This document shows, piece after piece, positions 29,588-43,591 of a stretch of DNA of 64,000 nucleotides. The notes below the pieces were generated by a model. That model was given only the letters and a program-made list of their open reading frames with translations. It did not search any database and was not told the origin of the DNA. The stretch spans positions 5,580,001 through 5,644,000 of the forward strand of contig NC_003076.8 of assembly GCF_000001735.4 (NCBI RefSeq), given 5' to 3'. Made by a program: the position numbers and the translations under genes. Numbering within the stretch: position 1 is the first letter of the stretch; every line of letters begins with the position of its first letter. This DNA is from Arabidopsis thaliana. Its lineage: Eukaryota; Streptophyta; Magnoliopsida; Brassicales; Brassicaceae.

Positions 29588-31055
29588 ATTTTTTTATGAA
29601 CGACAAATTTAATAACAAAATCCGTTTTTTGATATTTTCTTTTTTTTCAGAGAAAATGTTTTTGTTTTTTTATGTAATTTTCTTCTTATAGAAAGGACAT
29701 TTTTAGGATTGTATTTGTATCTGTACTTTGTACATGATATCTTAATAAAGCAATTATTAGATTATTTTTTCAACCAAAAAAATAAAAATTATTGATTTGT
29801 CATAAGATTTGATTGGTTGAATGATTTATTTTAAGACTTTAGAGGGAAAAAATAAAAGAAAATAATCTATTTTACCCGTCAACAAAGTAGTAGACTTTTG
29901 TTTTTTATGATCATCCGTTGAAAAAATAGGAAATTATAACACTAGCAAAAAGGGTGGGAGTTAGAGTATCCGTTTGAATTCAGATCGAATATTTTAGATT
30001 TTTAGGTTTTCAAATTTAGAGGTATAAAATCTATTCGGATAATTCTATATTGTGGGTTGGGTCAGAATATTTCGAATTTGGATTATCCGAAGTTCCCAAA
30101 AATCAACTTTTTTATAAACGAATCTATCTAAACTCCTAGAAAGTATACAAAACATCTAAAAATTTTGAACATTTTTACCCAAATTTATTCAAAAATAGAT
30201 TAAATACCCAAAAATATCTAAAATATTTTAAAATCCTAATATTTTGACACTAAAATTATTATAAATATAAATGCTAATAATAATTTATTACTATGTACTT
30301 AAATTGTAGGTATGTTAGGATATACATTCGGATACTGGTTCAAATTATTACTAACGATTGGGTGTTCAAATTCAGATATTATGCACACCTTAAATTCAAA
30401 TCCACAAATTGTTTATCAATAAAAGTATATTTTAAGATGGATTTTGAAATCATTAGTTCAATAACACTGAATTTCATGAGACTTTTTAAAATCCATGTTT
30501 GAATAACATTAGATTTATAAATTTTACACAAATCTCTTAAAATTTCACTTTCAATTTACCCCCTAAGATATTAAAATTGTTATTACTTCTGATTTTTGAC
30601 TCAATACTCACTGAATTCGTTTCGTTTGGTAGGTGATATATGTGGCTATTGTTAAACCGAGCCTGCCAACCCAAAATAAAAAGTTAGAAACCAATCCGAC
30701 CCATTATTTGTAAATTGGGCTGCAAAGCCTAGAAAAAAATATTCACTATTTTGCGATAGTATTATTAAATTTATATATTTGAGAAAATGAGAGAATGGTG
30801 GAAGTAAAATAATTTGAAAGGAATATGAATATTCCGTTGAAGAAGACTTGCTCCTGAAATCCTTTGGACCGAAACTCGTAAAATTATTTCCCTTCAATTT
30901 CTCTGAAATCTATTCACCGTCTCCTTTGTCTCCTCCTCCAAATCGATCGTTCCTCGTCGTCGTCTGATTTTCTCTACGATTGCTTTTTCTGTCTAGCTCG
31001 ATAAGATAAAACAAAACTAATTTTTGAAGAGTTTTTTTTTTTGGGTTTGGGAGCG
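29588..31055. other. AT-rich intergenic region before the ARF gene
   Basis: 1.4 kb of AT-rich sequence. 29980-30400 contains repeated TTCGGATA/ATTCAGATAT phrases (e.g. 30031-30040, 30325-30335) of the kind seen in decayed plant repeats, with no intact element end that I can identify. 30900-31055 is a pyrimidine-rich leader of the ARF gene. Confidence 0.4.
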
Positions 31056-32639
<1,584 letters not shown>

Positions 32640-33682
32640 ATCTTCCAGGTAATATAAAGACCTGAAAACACCAGCGAGCTATAACCAGTAGTTCAGTACA
32701 ATTACTCTCAGTCTCGTGATCAGGATCTTGTAAAACGTCATTTCTCCTTGCAGGTATACTTTGATATCAATGGCCAGTGTCTTCTTCTTGGCTTTATCAC
32801 GAAATCAGAATCTCTGAAGACTTTTTTTGTTAAGGAAAGAATGATCTTCTCATTGTGGCAATATTAGACTCCATTAGACTATTTTTGAATTTTGATCATG
32901 CTGCCATGAAAGCTTCTTTGTATATTCTGCTGATGAAGAGTTGTATCATCTGAAAAACCTTCTCTTTGGGGTCATCTTTGTCCGATTAAGACTTTGGTAG
33001 ATGTATATACATTCCTTCGAAATCATGATATATTTTTTTATAACAATTATAAGTTTTCCCTTCTTCTTTTTCTCAACATATTTGGCATTTTGGCCTTTTG
33101 GTGATTTTATAGGTTATGCAGAATATTCAGTTAAGAATCTACCCAAAAATCCCAGTTGAAAACAGTATGTTGCAAACTCTCTTAGAAATTAGAAAAAGCT
33201 TAAGCTTAGAGAAAGATTAACACGTTGCTGAAGATAAGAATTTTTATCTCACAAAGATTAACACATAATGCTGACATCGTTATATTACCATTATTAGGTT
33301 ATCTAGGTTGTTTAATTTTTCTCTTTTATCTAGGGAATTTACTTCTTCTTTCTTTGTGCTGGTCAGTAGGATAAATGCGTTTTACTGATAAACCAGAAAT
33401 TCCACAAAAACAAGAATATTCTTAAGACTAATATAGTGCAAGATCAAGATCCTAGAACAAGCATTATATTCCAGATCAGTTTTCAAAGCTGATAATGTTC
33501 AAACTTTGACTCTCTAGGCACACGTTGTAGGCAACCGTGAATCTCCTTCCTCTGCCACCATTGAATCCGATAATGGTTGTGCAGCAGCTACAGAAGGAAG
33601 TTGATAATGCACGATGAATAAACCAAAACATGCTCAAGAAATGATGGAAACTGTAGAAGAAAGTAACAATCAAATCAGAAAC
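32640..33682. other. convergent 3' flanks of ARFB1B and PP4R2-like gene
   Basis: 3' UTR of the ARF gene (with a possible UTR intron, since GTAATATAAAG follows the stop at 32649 and a pyrimidine tract with TTGCAG ends at 32753), then AT-rich spacer. Open frames at 33476-33673 are not supported by any family. Nothing else seen. Confidence 0.4.
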
Positions 33683-36088
33683 TCAACTGTTTTCGCTTAG
33701 AGTCTCACTCTCACTCGTGGTCGTCATTGTCTCTGATGGTTCATCGATTGTTTCCATGTCAACAGTCATTGCGTCATCAACATCTGCTTCTTCTACCTCT
33801 GTCATTATCTCATCCTTATCGCCTCCCATTGACTCAATTACATTTGGATCGCAACTTGCAGCAGATGTTATTGTCTCTGAGGTTGCTGTGTTTGGATCCT
33901 CAGTGGTTTGTGATTGTGGCTCTGTACTGATGGCTAACATAGAAGTAACCAACAGATTCTGCATATATTCCACAAAATCAATGAAGAAATGTGTACATCA
34001 AGTACAAAGTTACAGAGGTAAGAGTTTCAAATTCGTACCTTTTCTAATGCAAGAGCGAGTTTTGAGAGCTTTGGGTAGATGCTCCTTGCAGCCAAAAGGA
34101 TCTGTTGAACACATATTAATCCAAAAAGCTTTGTGGTTATGATGTCAACACAATTTTAAAAGCTTATAACTCTAAACAATATAAGAGAGCAGTTTTTATA
34201 AGACACTTGAATGGTATGCTTTGATAATTACAACTTTTCCAAGAGTTGCAAATGTAGCATTTATGTATCCTGGACTTTAAAACGTGGAAAATCCTGATAT
34301 ATCATAAATTTAAGGAAATAAGTTTGTTTAGGATTCCATGAGAATGTTGAACAACAGAGTGAAGGTATGGATTGAACTGATTCTTACACTCTTACACTAT
34401 ACTATACAAGTGAAATTTTTATATTAAATAATGCAAGCTAATAAAAAATGATATCTCTGACATTGGAGTAAATCATGACCAGAAAACTCATCTACTTACC
34501 TCACAGAGTCTCTGCAATGTAAATGGAGGTCCATCATCGAATCTAAGAAGGGCTGCAAAACAAGACAGGAACAAAAGAAACCAATTAGAAAGGTCTCTGA
34601 GTAAAAAAGAGTACTCAGAGTTGTAAAAGCATAAATAAAACTGGAAAAGGTCAGAAAAAAACATAAAGCAGCTTAAATAACTGAAGTGCAAAGCCCCTGT
34701 CACAATTCTCAACATATGGTTCCCACACTGTACAAGAAAGGCACTTTTATTTCATTTACAAAGGTCATTTCTTAAAATTTCTCACAGATTCTTTTTTGTA
34801 GCCATTTTGAGGAAACGATGATGGGTAGAGTTATAGCTGGTCTATTAGAAAATAGATTGATAATGATTGACGAGATACTAAACCCCTTGATTAAGCCCTT
34901 ATACCAAACCCTTTCTCACAGTTTCAAACTCCCATCTACACAAACTTTCTGGAATCAAAGTAACAAAACTAACAAGTGAGTAGATATAGACCTTCATCCA
35001 ATCGACTAACCAGCTCTGAATATGGTTCTCCAAGAGCTTCCTTTTGTTGCTCATCCGTCATTTTTGCCTCAGAATATTCCGATAGAACCTTTACAACAAA
35101 CCACATAGATAGTTAAACATTGAAATAATCAGGATGGATGTGGAATGGTAATATATATTCACACTCCTGGTATACCTGCACATACCTTCTTCAACCAGTA
35201 CGATAGCGTTCCCTTTAGTATCTCCCAGTCCTGCCTGTAATATTACAAGGTAAAAAAAGTACTCAACTAGATGTAGCAATACAGAGATGAGACCCTAAAC
35301 CCTAGAATTACTCAGAAAGAAACCCATTCATTCAGCACATCGAAACTCTATAGAAGAATACATATCGGGAAGGATAAGATAGGATCCCAGTTTAAGTGCA
35401 TAACAACAATGCCTACTCATAGGTATAGAAAATTGATATTACCAGAACTTCCCAGTAGATGCTACAGCTTCTAATGTGCGCTTTACTTCTTCCTCAGACA
35501 TATCTGCTATCTGCTCAGCTCCACTGCAAAAGAAAGATCAATCTTAAAGCACAGAAACCATCTACTATGAAATGAGACACTTAACACCTCGTGACCTCAT
35601 CTGCAACCAACCAGTCTATGGAAAACCAAAAATAAACCTGAGTGTTCGTTCTTGCATTATCCTCCTAAATCAGATCTAAAATCGTTAAGTAAAAGTTCTG
35701 CAAACGGAAGAACACACCTAGATCCTAAAAACAACATCAGAAGCGTAAGGTGGCTCATCGATTCGAAACTCAAATATATCCAAGAAACCAATCGTTTTGC
35801 ACACAGGCCTCAAGAATAACAATATATGAACTACTAGCATTAACTTAACAGAGATTGGTGAAATAATTTAAGCGCAAAAGCAAGCAAGAGTGATGAAAAT
35901 CAAAGATATCAGAGTAACGAGAAGAGAAGGAAGCAAACATACGGATGCTCAAGAACTTCGGGAAGGACGGCGTGATCCTGGCGTTGAACGCCGTCATTGG
36001 GATGAACGCCGTCATTGGGATGAACGCCGTCATTGGGATGAACGACGGAGGAAATCTCGGAAGTTTCCGATGATGACGGATTCTCCAT
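33683..36088 (-). CDS. PP4R2L: PP4 regulatory subunit 2-like protein
   Basis: Probably AT5G17070. Seven exons: 35943-36088, 35443-35523, 35186-35234, 34992-35088, 34500-34552, 34039-34101, 33683-33958; 765 nt, 254 aa in this reading. PP4R2 family signatures run across the exons: EEVKRTLEAVASTGKFWQDW, LKGTLSYWLKKVL, GEPYSELVSRLDEALLRFDD, and GPPFTLQRLCEILLAARSIY. The C-terminal exon (EDPNTATSET, EVEEADVDDAMTV) is acidic and low in complexity, as in other PP4R2 proteins. Family role: targets the PP4 catalytic subunit, nuclear, in DNA-damage signalling and meiosis. The first exon contains three perfect 18-nt repeats coding HPNDGV. Confidence 0.88.
35986..36039. repeat. 18-nt x3 coding minisatellite
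   Basis: Units at 35986-36003, 36004-36021 and 36022-36039 are identical (GAACGCCGTCATTGGGAT). Read on the minus strand they give three HPNDGV hexapeptides near residues 16-34 of the PP4R2-like protein. Being in multiples of three they keep the frame, so copy number can vary without breaking the gene. Confidence 0.97.
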
Positions 36089-36179
36089 TTTTGGTTTCAG
36101 AGCGATTTTCAATTTTGCTCAAATAGCTGAATCCGCAATTCGCCGGATAAAATTCGGTAAAGAGGATTTTTTCAATTTT

Positions 36180-36235
36180 GCTCTGACCCGACCCGACTCG
36201 ACTCGACCCGTATTGGATCCGATTCGACCCGAGCA
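36180..36235. repeat. GACCCGACTCG low-complexity tract
   Basis: A short GC-richer run of ACCCGA/ACTCGA pentamer-like units in the promoter of the PP4R2-like gene, about 100-150 nt upstream of its start. Transcribed as a leader it might form local structure; role unknown. Confidence 0.6.
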
Positions 36236-36239
36236 TGTA

Positions 36240-38090
36240 ATGCGCATTTTATATGCGAGAAAACGTGAAGACCAAAATATAGTAGATATTTTTTGGCCTG
36301 CGTTATTGGGTTAGGGTTAGAACATTAAAAAAAGAATTATTGGGTTAGGGTTTAGAAGATTATTCATTTGTTTGGCCTACATTAAACTTAAAGTATGGTA
36401 GATTTTTTTTTTCTGGTCTTGTAGTTGTACGAGACCATTATTGTTAGAAAATAAAAGTTGAAAAAACTAAAGACGTTTTCTTTTTAAGTTAAAAACAAAA
36501 AGAAAATAAAAATAAAGTTTCAGATTATTTTCTTTTCTACACACTTGATAGTATCCTTTTCATTTTGTCTCACACCATTTGTCCAGTCGCTGACCAAAAA
36601 ACATAAAGACCCATGCTTCCACTGACCCTAAGATCAGTTTTACCACCTTTCATTGATCCTTTGGAAAGTCTAAAATTTCATTTATTGATAGTGACATTTT
36701 ATTGTCTATAGACATGATACGCATTTATGAGCCAAGTGTACTCACCATTGCCGCCTCATTTTGCTTCGTTTGTCTTTTGTTATAGGTTGGTAAGCCTATG
36801 ATTTCCTATCACATCTCTCTTTCTCTCTCTTCTCTCTCTAAATGTAGAAATACCTTTCAAATCTATCATAGAACTATTATAACAATCATCGGTTGAAGTA
36901 GATGTCAAAACTTACCTTTCAAATCTATCATAGAACTATTATAACAAAATCAAAAGAATAAATTTTGAAACCATTGTGAAAAAAATCAATCAATCAAACA
37001 AACAAATTAGAATTTGTTTCATGAGAGTTCACCAGTAATTTTAATTAGTTGCAGCTGCAACTAAGTTATTTTCTTGTTGATGGATCATGGCCTCAATATG
37101 GTTCATTGTCTCATTGAACGGGCATCCACGGGTGAATTATTGATTCGGACCAAAGAACATTTTATACCTGTTTAAGAGGATTATGGAGTTGTCTTTCTCC
37201 TATCCTTGTTGATTTAGATGATGTAGATGATGAATTTGAATAATTAACTTTGTTTTGCGGCGAAACTTGATGATTAAGAATTTTACAATCTTCCTTTCCT
37301 TGTCTTTTCTATCTATTGTTTTTTTTTTTTGGTGTTATACTTGTGTTGATTGCAATATTGCAAAATGAAAAAGAAAAAAAAAAGAACCCGTTCATCGTTA
37401 TCCGCTCTCTCCCCAGACCCTTTCTAATCCCATGCATGCAAGACAAGATTCGTTTATTGTTTACTCCCTCGGATACACAGGTTGTCCAACGAGTAATATG
37501 ACGTCACACAACGTTCAGATTGTTGTTTTCGTTTTCAATGAAAGTATATATATATATATCGTGTTTCTATAAAAATCACAATAATCTTTTCTGCTTTCAA
37601 ACGTTCTTAATGAGCTGCTTTTATATACTGCTTCAACACAATAATTTATTTATTTTTTGACATCGACATTTTACTTATATAAAGATTAAATGAAAATTGG
37701 CTATGAAATCCAGTTTATGTTATTGTATGAATACTCGATACGGTTCGGCATGTGTGTTTAGAAAATCTATTTATACTAAAACCAAGTTTTATTAGATTCG
37801 ATTTATGTTATGAAAAAAATTACGTTCAGTTTTGTTTAACTTTGGATAAAAAATACAAATCAGAAATTTAAAAATTACTGTTACATGTGTATATACGTGT
37901 TTTGTGTATATTTCGAGAAAATTAGTAAACTAATTGAGAATAACTATATACAGCTGGTTAATACAAATAATGAAGTACACAACAAATATTCCATAATATG
38001 CAAATTTTTACAACATAAATTAAATGATATCAAAAGATCCGTTAAAGTAAAAGCGAGAAATTTTCGTTTCTGTCATTTAGTCACTAGTTC
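36240..38090. other. AT-rich intergenic region
   Basis: 1.8 kb. Two telo-box-like TTAGGGTTAGAA phrases at 36309-36320 and 36343-36352; a direct repeat of CTTACCTTTCAAATCTATCA with TAGAACTATTATAACAA near 36850-36890 and 36913-36947; T and TA runs (37319-37330, 37540-37558). No ORF that I would call a gene. Confidence 0.4.
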
Positions 38091-39593
38091 TCCGTCTCTC
38101 CCATTCTGACCATTCTCCATTCTCCATTCTCCCTAGGTTTGTGGTTTTCTCAAGTTTATCTTTAATCCGATCCGTTTCATTTTTCTGCCCCTTTTTCTTA
38201 CGGCTTCATGTTCCATTGATTAGCTAGGTATACGATATTTGGGGTTTCTTAGAAAAGTTGTTAAAAATACATTCTTGGTTTTTGGGGTTTTAGGGTTTGA
38301 ATACATTAACTTTTTTGTTGGTTTTTAGGGTTTAGAATACATTAACTAGCTTACAAGATTTGGGGTTTCTTTGAAAAGTTTGTTTTTTTGGATTTTGGTG
38401 CTCCATGATTTTTAGGGTTTGATGTATATTAAAGACAAACTACTAAGATTATCTACTTTCTTTACTTCTTTTTGAAACATTAATAAGCTTTATCATGAAC
38501 CAAAGAACAATAGCTTTGTTCTCGAAATGGGGTCCTTGGTAGAACGCGTTTTGTTATTTTTCTGAATCTCAACTTTTTTTTGGTTCTGTTAGTTTTATTG
38601 ATATATACGGTGATGACATTCCTTGATGTTCTTAGATCTGTTCAGATGGAAAGGGATGAGTGAATTTAATTACTTTAATGTAGCAAATCGACTGCTATTT
38701 CTATGCCTCTTTGAGATCTATGAATGGTAAAAGAACAAAAGCTTAGGTTTTCTTAATATAGTTAATTAGTCGTTGTAATTTTTGTTTACTTCGTTTAAAT
38801 CGTAATTAAAAATAACATTACTCAATAGATGTGTGTGTTAGTGTAATGACTAATATACATGATATGCTCTATCGAATTATTTGACATAATCAAAACAGTT
38901 TCCTTTCTTCTTTTTTAGTCCGTAATAGATACTCAATTACTCATTAATTACTTTTTTGGTTAAGCTTACTTTACAGATGTGACTTTTTTCAGGATTTTCG
39001 AAACATGGACTGAACATTAGGGAAATTAAACTTCAAGGATTAGAAATTTCTGCACAAGTTGCACTATTTTAAAACTCTCTGACATGTTATATGTTTGAAT
39101 AAATGAATGGTTACCTGCTTGACTATATAGTCTATAAGTTATATATGTGGTATGCATACTTTGGAAAACACATTAGATATTTGAGAATGATATAGTTAGA
39201 ATCATAAATCAGTGGTTTAGAAAACAGAGCAATGATAGTAATCAGTTGAATTGTGTGATTACTATAATTAGATATACTCTCTCATAGTCATAGATATAGA
39301 AAGAGCTGGGAAATGTTAGATGAATATAGAAGAGGATTCCGGAGACAGGAAATGTTTCCTACTAATTCATGAAAACGTACTGCTAGTAGATAAACAGAAC
39401 CGAAGAGGAATTTCAGTAAATATACATCTGTTCAGACAAGCTTAGAATTAATTATATTTTGTTCTAATACGTTTTCCAATGCTGAGCTTTGTTTTTGGAG
39501 AGTTTGTTATATATGAATATGGGGACCTTCCTGCGGAGAGAAAAACTAAAGCTCTGTAAATAACTTCGCTTTTTGTGTTTCAAGGGGAATATA
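38091..39593 (+). promoter_or_regulatory. probable leader exon and long 5' UTR intron of the protease gene
   Basis: Triplicated CATTCTC at 38108-38134 and a pyrimidine-rich stretch to 38220 look like a transcribed leader ending at GCTAG/GTATACG (38224-38232). An acceptor-like TTTCAAG lies at 39578-39584 just before the start codon. The 1.3 kb between is T-rich, with three telo-box-like TTAGGGTTT phrases (38290, 38326, 38412), typical of a leader intron. Inferred without transcript data. Confidence 0.35.
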
Positions 39594-40949
39594 ATGGAAA
39601 AGGAAGATGGTGGTGGTGATGTTGGCGCGGGAGGAATTGGTGGTATCGGTGCGGGAGGCGGAAAAGGCAAGGGAAAGAATGTACCAAATGAACTCAAAGC
39701 TGAAGCAGAAGCTCGCCGTAAAGCTGAAGCAGAAGCTCGCCAGAAAGCTCAACAAGATCTTCCACAAGTTGATGAACATCCACTAGGGGTAAATTATTAT
39801 ATTCTAATTTATAGTTCTTGTTTGTAGTTTAGCTTTTACATTCACCATTGGCCTTTGCTACATTTTTATTAGGTCTTTGGTGACGGCAGCTATCTTATCA
39901 AGGATTGGCGTCAGTCACACAGAGCTTTACTTAGTAAAATTATCGAGCAGATACATGGTATGATACGTCAATTCCAACTTGAAACTTTTGTGCATAGTTA
40001 GTTATGTGAATTCCAAGTGATGGCTTGAGTGTTGTGGTTTATATATGTATTTGAATTTAAAATCTAGAGACACTGTGATTTAGGAAATTATATTTGGTTA
40101 GGATTGCTAAGATTCAATTTTATTTTCAAGTGCAGCTATTTGTTGGGCTCTAGTTTTGGGAAAAATATTGGAGTTTACCTACAACATGAATCGCCCTATT
40201 GCTCAACACATGTTTCTGGACATAGATAGTTTTGCTGAAAAGGTCAAGTTGAAAGCAGACGAGATTAATGCTCAGAAGAAAGTGATAACTGAGGATATGG
40301 CTGTTGGTTCTATGAAGAAAGCATTCGACCATGTATTTCTCAAAGGAATCGAAAAAGCTGATGGAAGGAAGAAGGTAGATATTTAGACATACTTTATTTA
40401 TTTATTTGTTTGTCCGTATGTTTATATACTAATGTAAAGTCTTGACGCATGAAGATAATGTTTTATGTATATTTTGTAGGGTGGAGGAGATAAAGTGTTT
40501 ACAATTAAAGGAAGGTTTAATGAAGTACAAAATGCAACGGCAATTGATATCGCCAACAAGGTGGATATAGGTCCTGTAGGCATAACCATTGATATGTCTG
40601 TGGGTCTTAGGAAACTTAAGGACGTAAGTTAAGGAATTAACTTAGATTCCAAGTATGCAATATTTTGTATTTAGCAACTAACTAAAACTTCATTTTTCTT
40701 CAATCGTTTTTACAGGGAATCTACATGGTCCCTAAGCCAAAAGATGGAGCACCAAAACATGCCCTTACAATCGTAGCTTATGGGATGACTAAAGAAGATG
40801 AGTTGTTTTTTGTTGTGCAAAACACATGGGGTACCATTTGGAGAGTTAATGGCGAAGGTAGGATGATCATCACTGACACTTGTCATATGTTTTATCTAGA
40901 TGAAGTGATTGACGACAAAAAGAAGAAGGGAAAGGCTCCTATAGCTTAG
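39594..40949 (+). CDS. papain-like cysteine protease homologue with glycine-rich N-terminus
   Basis: Probably AT5G17080. Five exons: 39594-39788, 39873-39957, 40136-40374, 40480-40623, 40716-40949; 897 nt, 298 aa. C1A-family core with Cys in AICWALVLG, His in PKHALTIVAYG and Asn in VQNTWGTIWRVNGEG, so the C-H-N triad positions are filled. The oxyanion Gln sits five, not six, residues before Cys. There is no signal peptide and no I29 inhibitory prodomain; instead the protein opens with a Gly-rich and Lys-rich segment (GAGGIGGIGAGGGKGKGKN) and a duplicated AEAEARRK / AEAEARQK. The core is shorter than papain between Cys and His. It is probably not secreted, and activity is uncertain. It faces a cystatin-related gene tail to tail. 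The ATG at 39594 is chosen because the paralogue at 56972 starts equivalently. Confidence 0.85.
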
Positions 40950-41603
40950 TTGTTTAGGAAACTATTTTTTAAAATTTGAAAATTGCAATGACTATTTTGT
41001 CTTAAATCATATTTCCCATTCTTAAATCAAGTACTCTTTTGGAACATATTTGCAACTGTTTTTTAAGAAACATACTCTTGATTATCCAAATGAAATTCAA
41101 ATGCCATCGATCATCACCAAGTTGATAATCAAACAACTTATATTATACAATGACCACATTATATTCTTTTTATTTGTCTTTAACACCAATAATCATATTA
41201 TCAAACAACATAGCTATGAGTGAAGCAGTTGATTCTTTACTATCATATCAATATATATATATATATATATATATAAAAAAACATAATTCAATAACCATTA
41301 AACTTCATAGTTATACGGGGCACAACTTAAAAAGTTACAGCTTTAGGTCACATTACACAGGTAACATTGAGATAAACCAAGTTCCACCAAGATACAACTC
41401 GGAGCTTAATTATAACTGGAAGCCTAACTTCAATACATATCGTTCTTCAGCTAGACCAAACATCAACATTCCCAATCTGCAATTTAGCTTCAAAATATCA
41501 GAAATTCAGGACAAGAGAATCTTCCAAAAGTACAAGACAATATTACCATAAGCAAAGTTAACACAAATTCTAAGTTGTTCCCACTGAGCAACGAAAGACC
41601 TAC
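40950..41603. other. convergent 3' flanks, with TA repeat
   Basis: 3' flank of the protease gene and of the facing cystatin-related gene. (TA)n run at about 41251-41274. The open frame at 41150-41551 spans the repeat and UTR and is not credible as a gene. Confidence 0.4.
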
Positions 41604-42475
41604 CTATGGAAGTGTTAGGGGTTTAGGGGCTGGTCTGCAGAGAATGGGAACGGGAGATCGATCTCCAACGAAATCCATGGCCTTAGCCTGATACTCCATG
41701 AGAGGCCCATTGGGATACTCCCGAGCCATAAACGTTATATACACCTTCCAACTAGCTCCTCCACCAGTTGTAGTGGCTCTCACAATACTTACAAATTCCA
41801 CAGTCTTTGCCTAAGAAAGCAAGAAAGATGACAAATGATCAATCTTATTATTATTAGAGTTGAGAATATTCTGAAAACAAAGCTTGAATTGCTGAGTACT
41901 GACCTTAAGGTCGTTGAGTTTCTTAACGCACGAGGAAGCCAGACCCGCCAAGTACTCCCTATTAGTCATGTTATCATAAGCTGGTCCATCTAGATTCTGA
42001 ATAGCGTCGATGAAATTGAATGGATCTGGTAAAAAACCCTAAAAATCCATACAAAAAAATAAAGATTATGAAAAGAAACAATTGAAGGCAATCTTGTTAA
42101 TTAGTGAGCAAGAAACTCCATTACCCTATTCTCCAAAGCCTGGATCCTCACTTCGCGGTATTCCATGTAAGCATTGTCGTTAGCGAAGCGGGCACGAAGC
42201 TCAGGATCGGATTCGTATTCGAGCCCATCAAAGCTGTCCACATCCCACTCCGGATCCGGTTTCGGTAAGTCTTCTATCACTTTGTAATCCCCATACGTCA
42301 CGCTTCCATCACCTACTTCACTTTCGCTCTCGCCTTCGGTTTCAGTATCTCCGTCGTCTTCCTCGTCCACCCTATTCGGGGAAAACTTAAAGTTAAATTT
42401 TTCCTTATCGTACGCCAATAAATCCGTTTCTGAAGCTTGTTTTTCCGTCACATCGGAGCTACTATTGGTAGTCAT
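41604..42475 (-). CDS. cystatin-related protein (Arabidopsis-type family)
   Basis: One of a Brassicaceae family annotated as cystatin/monellin-like (AT5G17090-AT5G17100 region). Exons 42125-42475, 41904-42038, 41604-41810; 693 nt, 230 aa. Three-part structure shared by all copies here: an acidic N-terminal exon ending in the motif PEWDVDSFDG plus a basic helix; a middle exon from GFLPDPF to SSCVKKLNDLK; and a C-terminal exon with ITFMAREYPNGPLMEYQAK and PVPILCRPAPKP. The middle and last exons are the part that resembles the cystatin fold, but I see no clear QxVxG inhibitory loop. Acidic run DEEDDGDTETEGESESE. No signal peptide. Function unknown; protease inhibition is only suggested by the family name and the neighbouring protease genes. 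Confidence 0.85.
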
Positions 42476-43349
42476 CGTCGTCGGAGAAACGAACAAACCC
42501 TAGAATTTGATTTGGGATTCCCAACTAGACGATACGTTACGGACACCAAATTTAATGATGCTTGTTGCATGTAATTTACAGATATGCCATTTACTTCCTC
42601 CATTTCTCGTGACGTAATAATATATGGGCCTGGGGATTAAATGGATTAAGCCCAATAGAGAAACATAAACTACAACTATTCCCGCCCGTTTATTTACCGA
42701 ACCAATGGATTTTAAGTTTTGATGGAAGCATTTTTTACTTACAAAGACTAATTTTGAAATTTGAACTATTACTTCTATATAACGCTATCTAACAAAACCA
42801 TCAAAGTATGTGTAACAATAAATCTGTGGATGGAAGATAGAATCCCATCACTGAGATGAGATTCGAAGAACGATATATCGCAGTCCAGAAGATGAATACC
42901 TCAAAGAACAGAAATTTGATGATGGAAGATGATGAACAAGAGATTTGATTATGGAAGTTGATGATGAAGAGAATAAAATTTGTGTTTTTTTTTATTAGTT
43001 GCCCAAATGGCTTATAAATACTGATGATCGTACCAACTACCAAACCAACAAATTGGCTTTTACATCAACTACCAAATTTAAGAAAAATTAAAAATACTTA
43101 AACCGAGCTGTTGGATAAAAAGAGAGGATGAACTTAAACCGGAGAAATGAAGTTGGCTGAGATGATAATGCCTGTAAGTATATATGTTCACTGCACGTTA
43201 TGCAAAAATTATTCATTGTCCACCGAGAGAATTCAAAATTAAGATAAGGTAAGTGACAAGTATGAAGGATCATCATATGATGTGATTCAGTGATTCTAAT
43301 CGAACTAATATCTTTCTTCCAAAAATCATACACATATTGTCACTTACCT
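42476..43349. other. spacer upstream of the first cystatin-related gene
   Basis: Promoter and spacer. The family-typical leader phrase AAACCCTAG lies at 42495-42503. The rest is AT-rich, with GATGATGAA-type repeats (42908-42970). No intact gene. Confidence 0.4.
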
Positions 43350-43493
43350 TGTCCTCGTGGAGTTTCCTAACGCACAAGGAAGCCAGATATATGTGTCAAC
43401 TAACTCATCTCTAGTAGTCCTGTTTTTACCCGATGGGTGCTTCGAGACTACCAAAATTGTAGATTCCGTTTGCGTAATCTGGTATAAATCCCT
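43350..43493 (-). pseudogene. relic middle exon of a cystatin-related gene
   Basis: Reads GFIPDYANGIYNFGSLEAP from 43493 downward, then meets TAA; further on, in another frame, it reads LASLCVRKLHEDK, followed by a GT donor at 43349-43348. These two pieces match the two ends of the family's middle exon (GFLPDP... and ...SCVKKLNDLK), so an exon survives with an internal indel. No first or last exon was found beside it. Confidence 0.75.
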
Positions 43494-43591
43494 GAAAAAT
43501 CCCTAGGAAGCAACAATAATATGTTCATTATCTTCTTTGTAGTAACCTGAAGGCGAAAATGGTTTTCAATTAATCTTTTGATCAATGCGTC

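Noticed and set aside
33717-34142. 141-codon plus-strand ORF antisense to the PP4R2-like last exons
   Set aside because: It is the reverse complement of low-complexity acidic coding sequence and crosses an intron of the real gene; no family resemblance.
38280-38430. Telomere-like TTAGGGTTT phrases
   Set aside because: Only scattered single units of the plant telomere repeat; consistent with ordinary telo-boxes in a leader intron, not an interstitial telomere.
41150-41551. 133-codon ORF spanning a TA repeat
   Set aside because: Runs of repetitive codons through UTR and microsatellite; no support.
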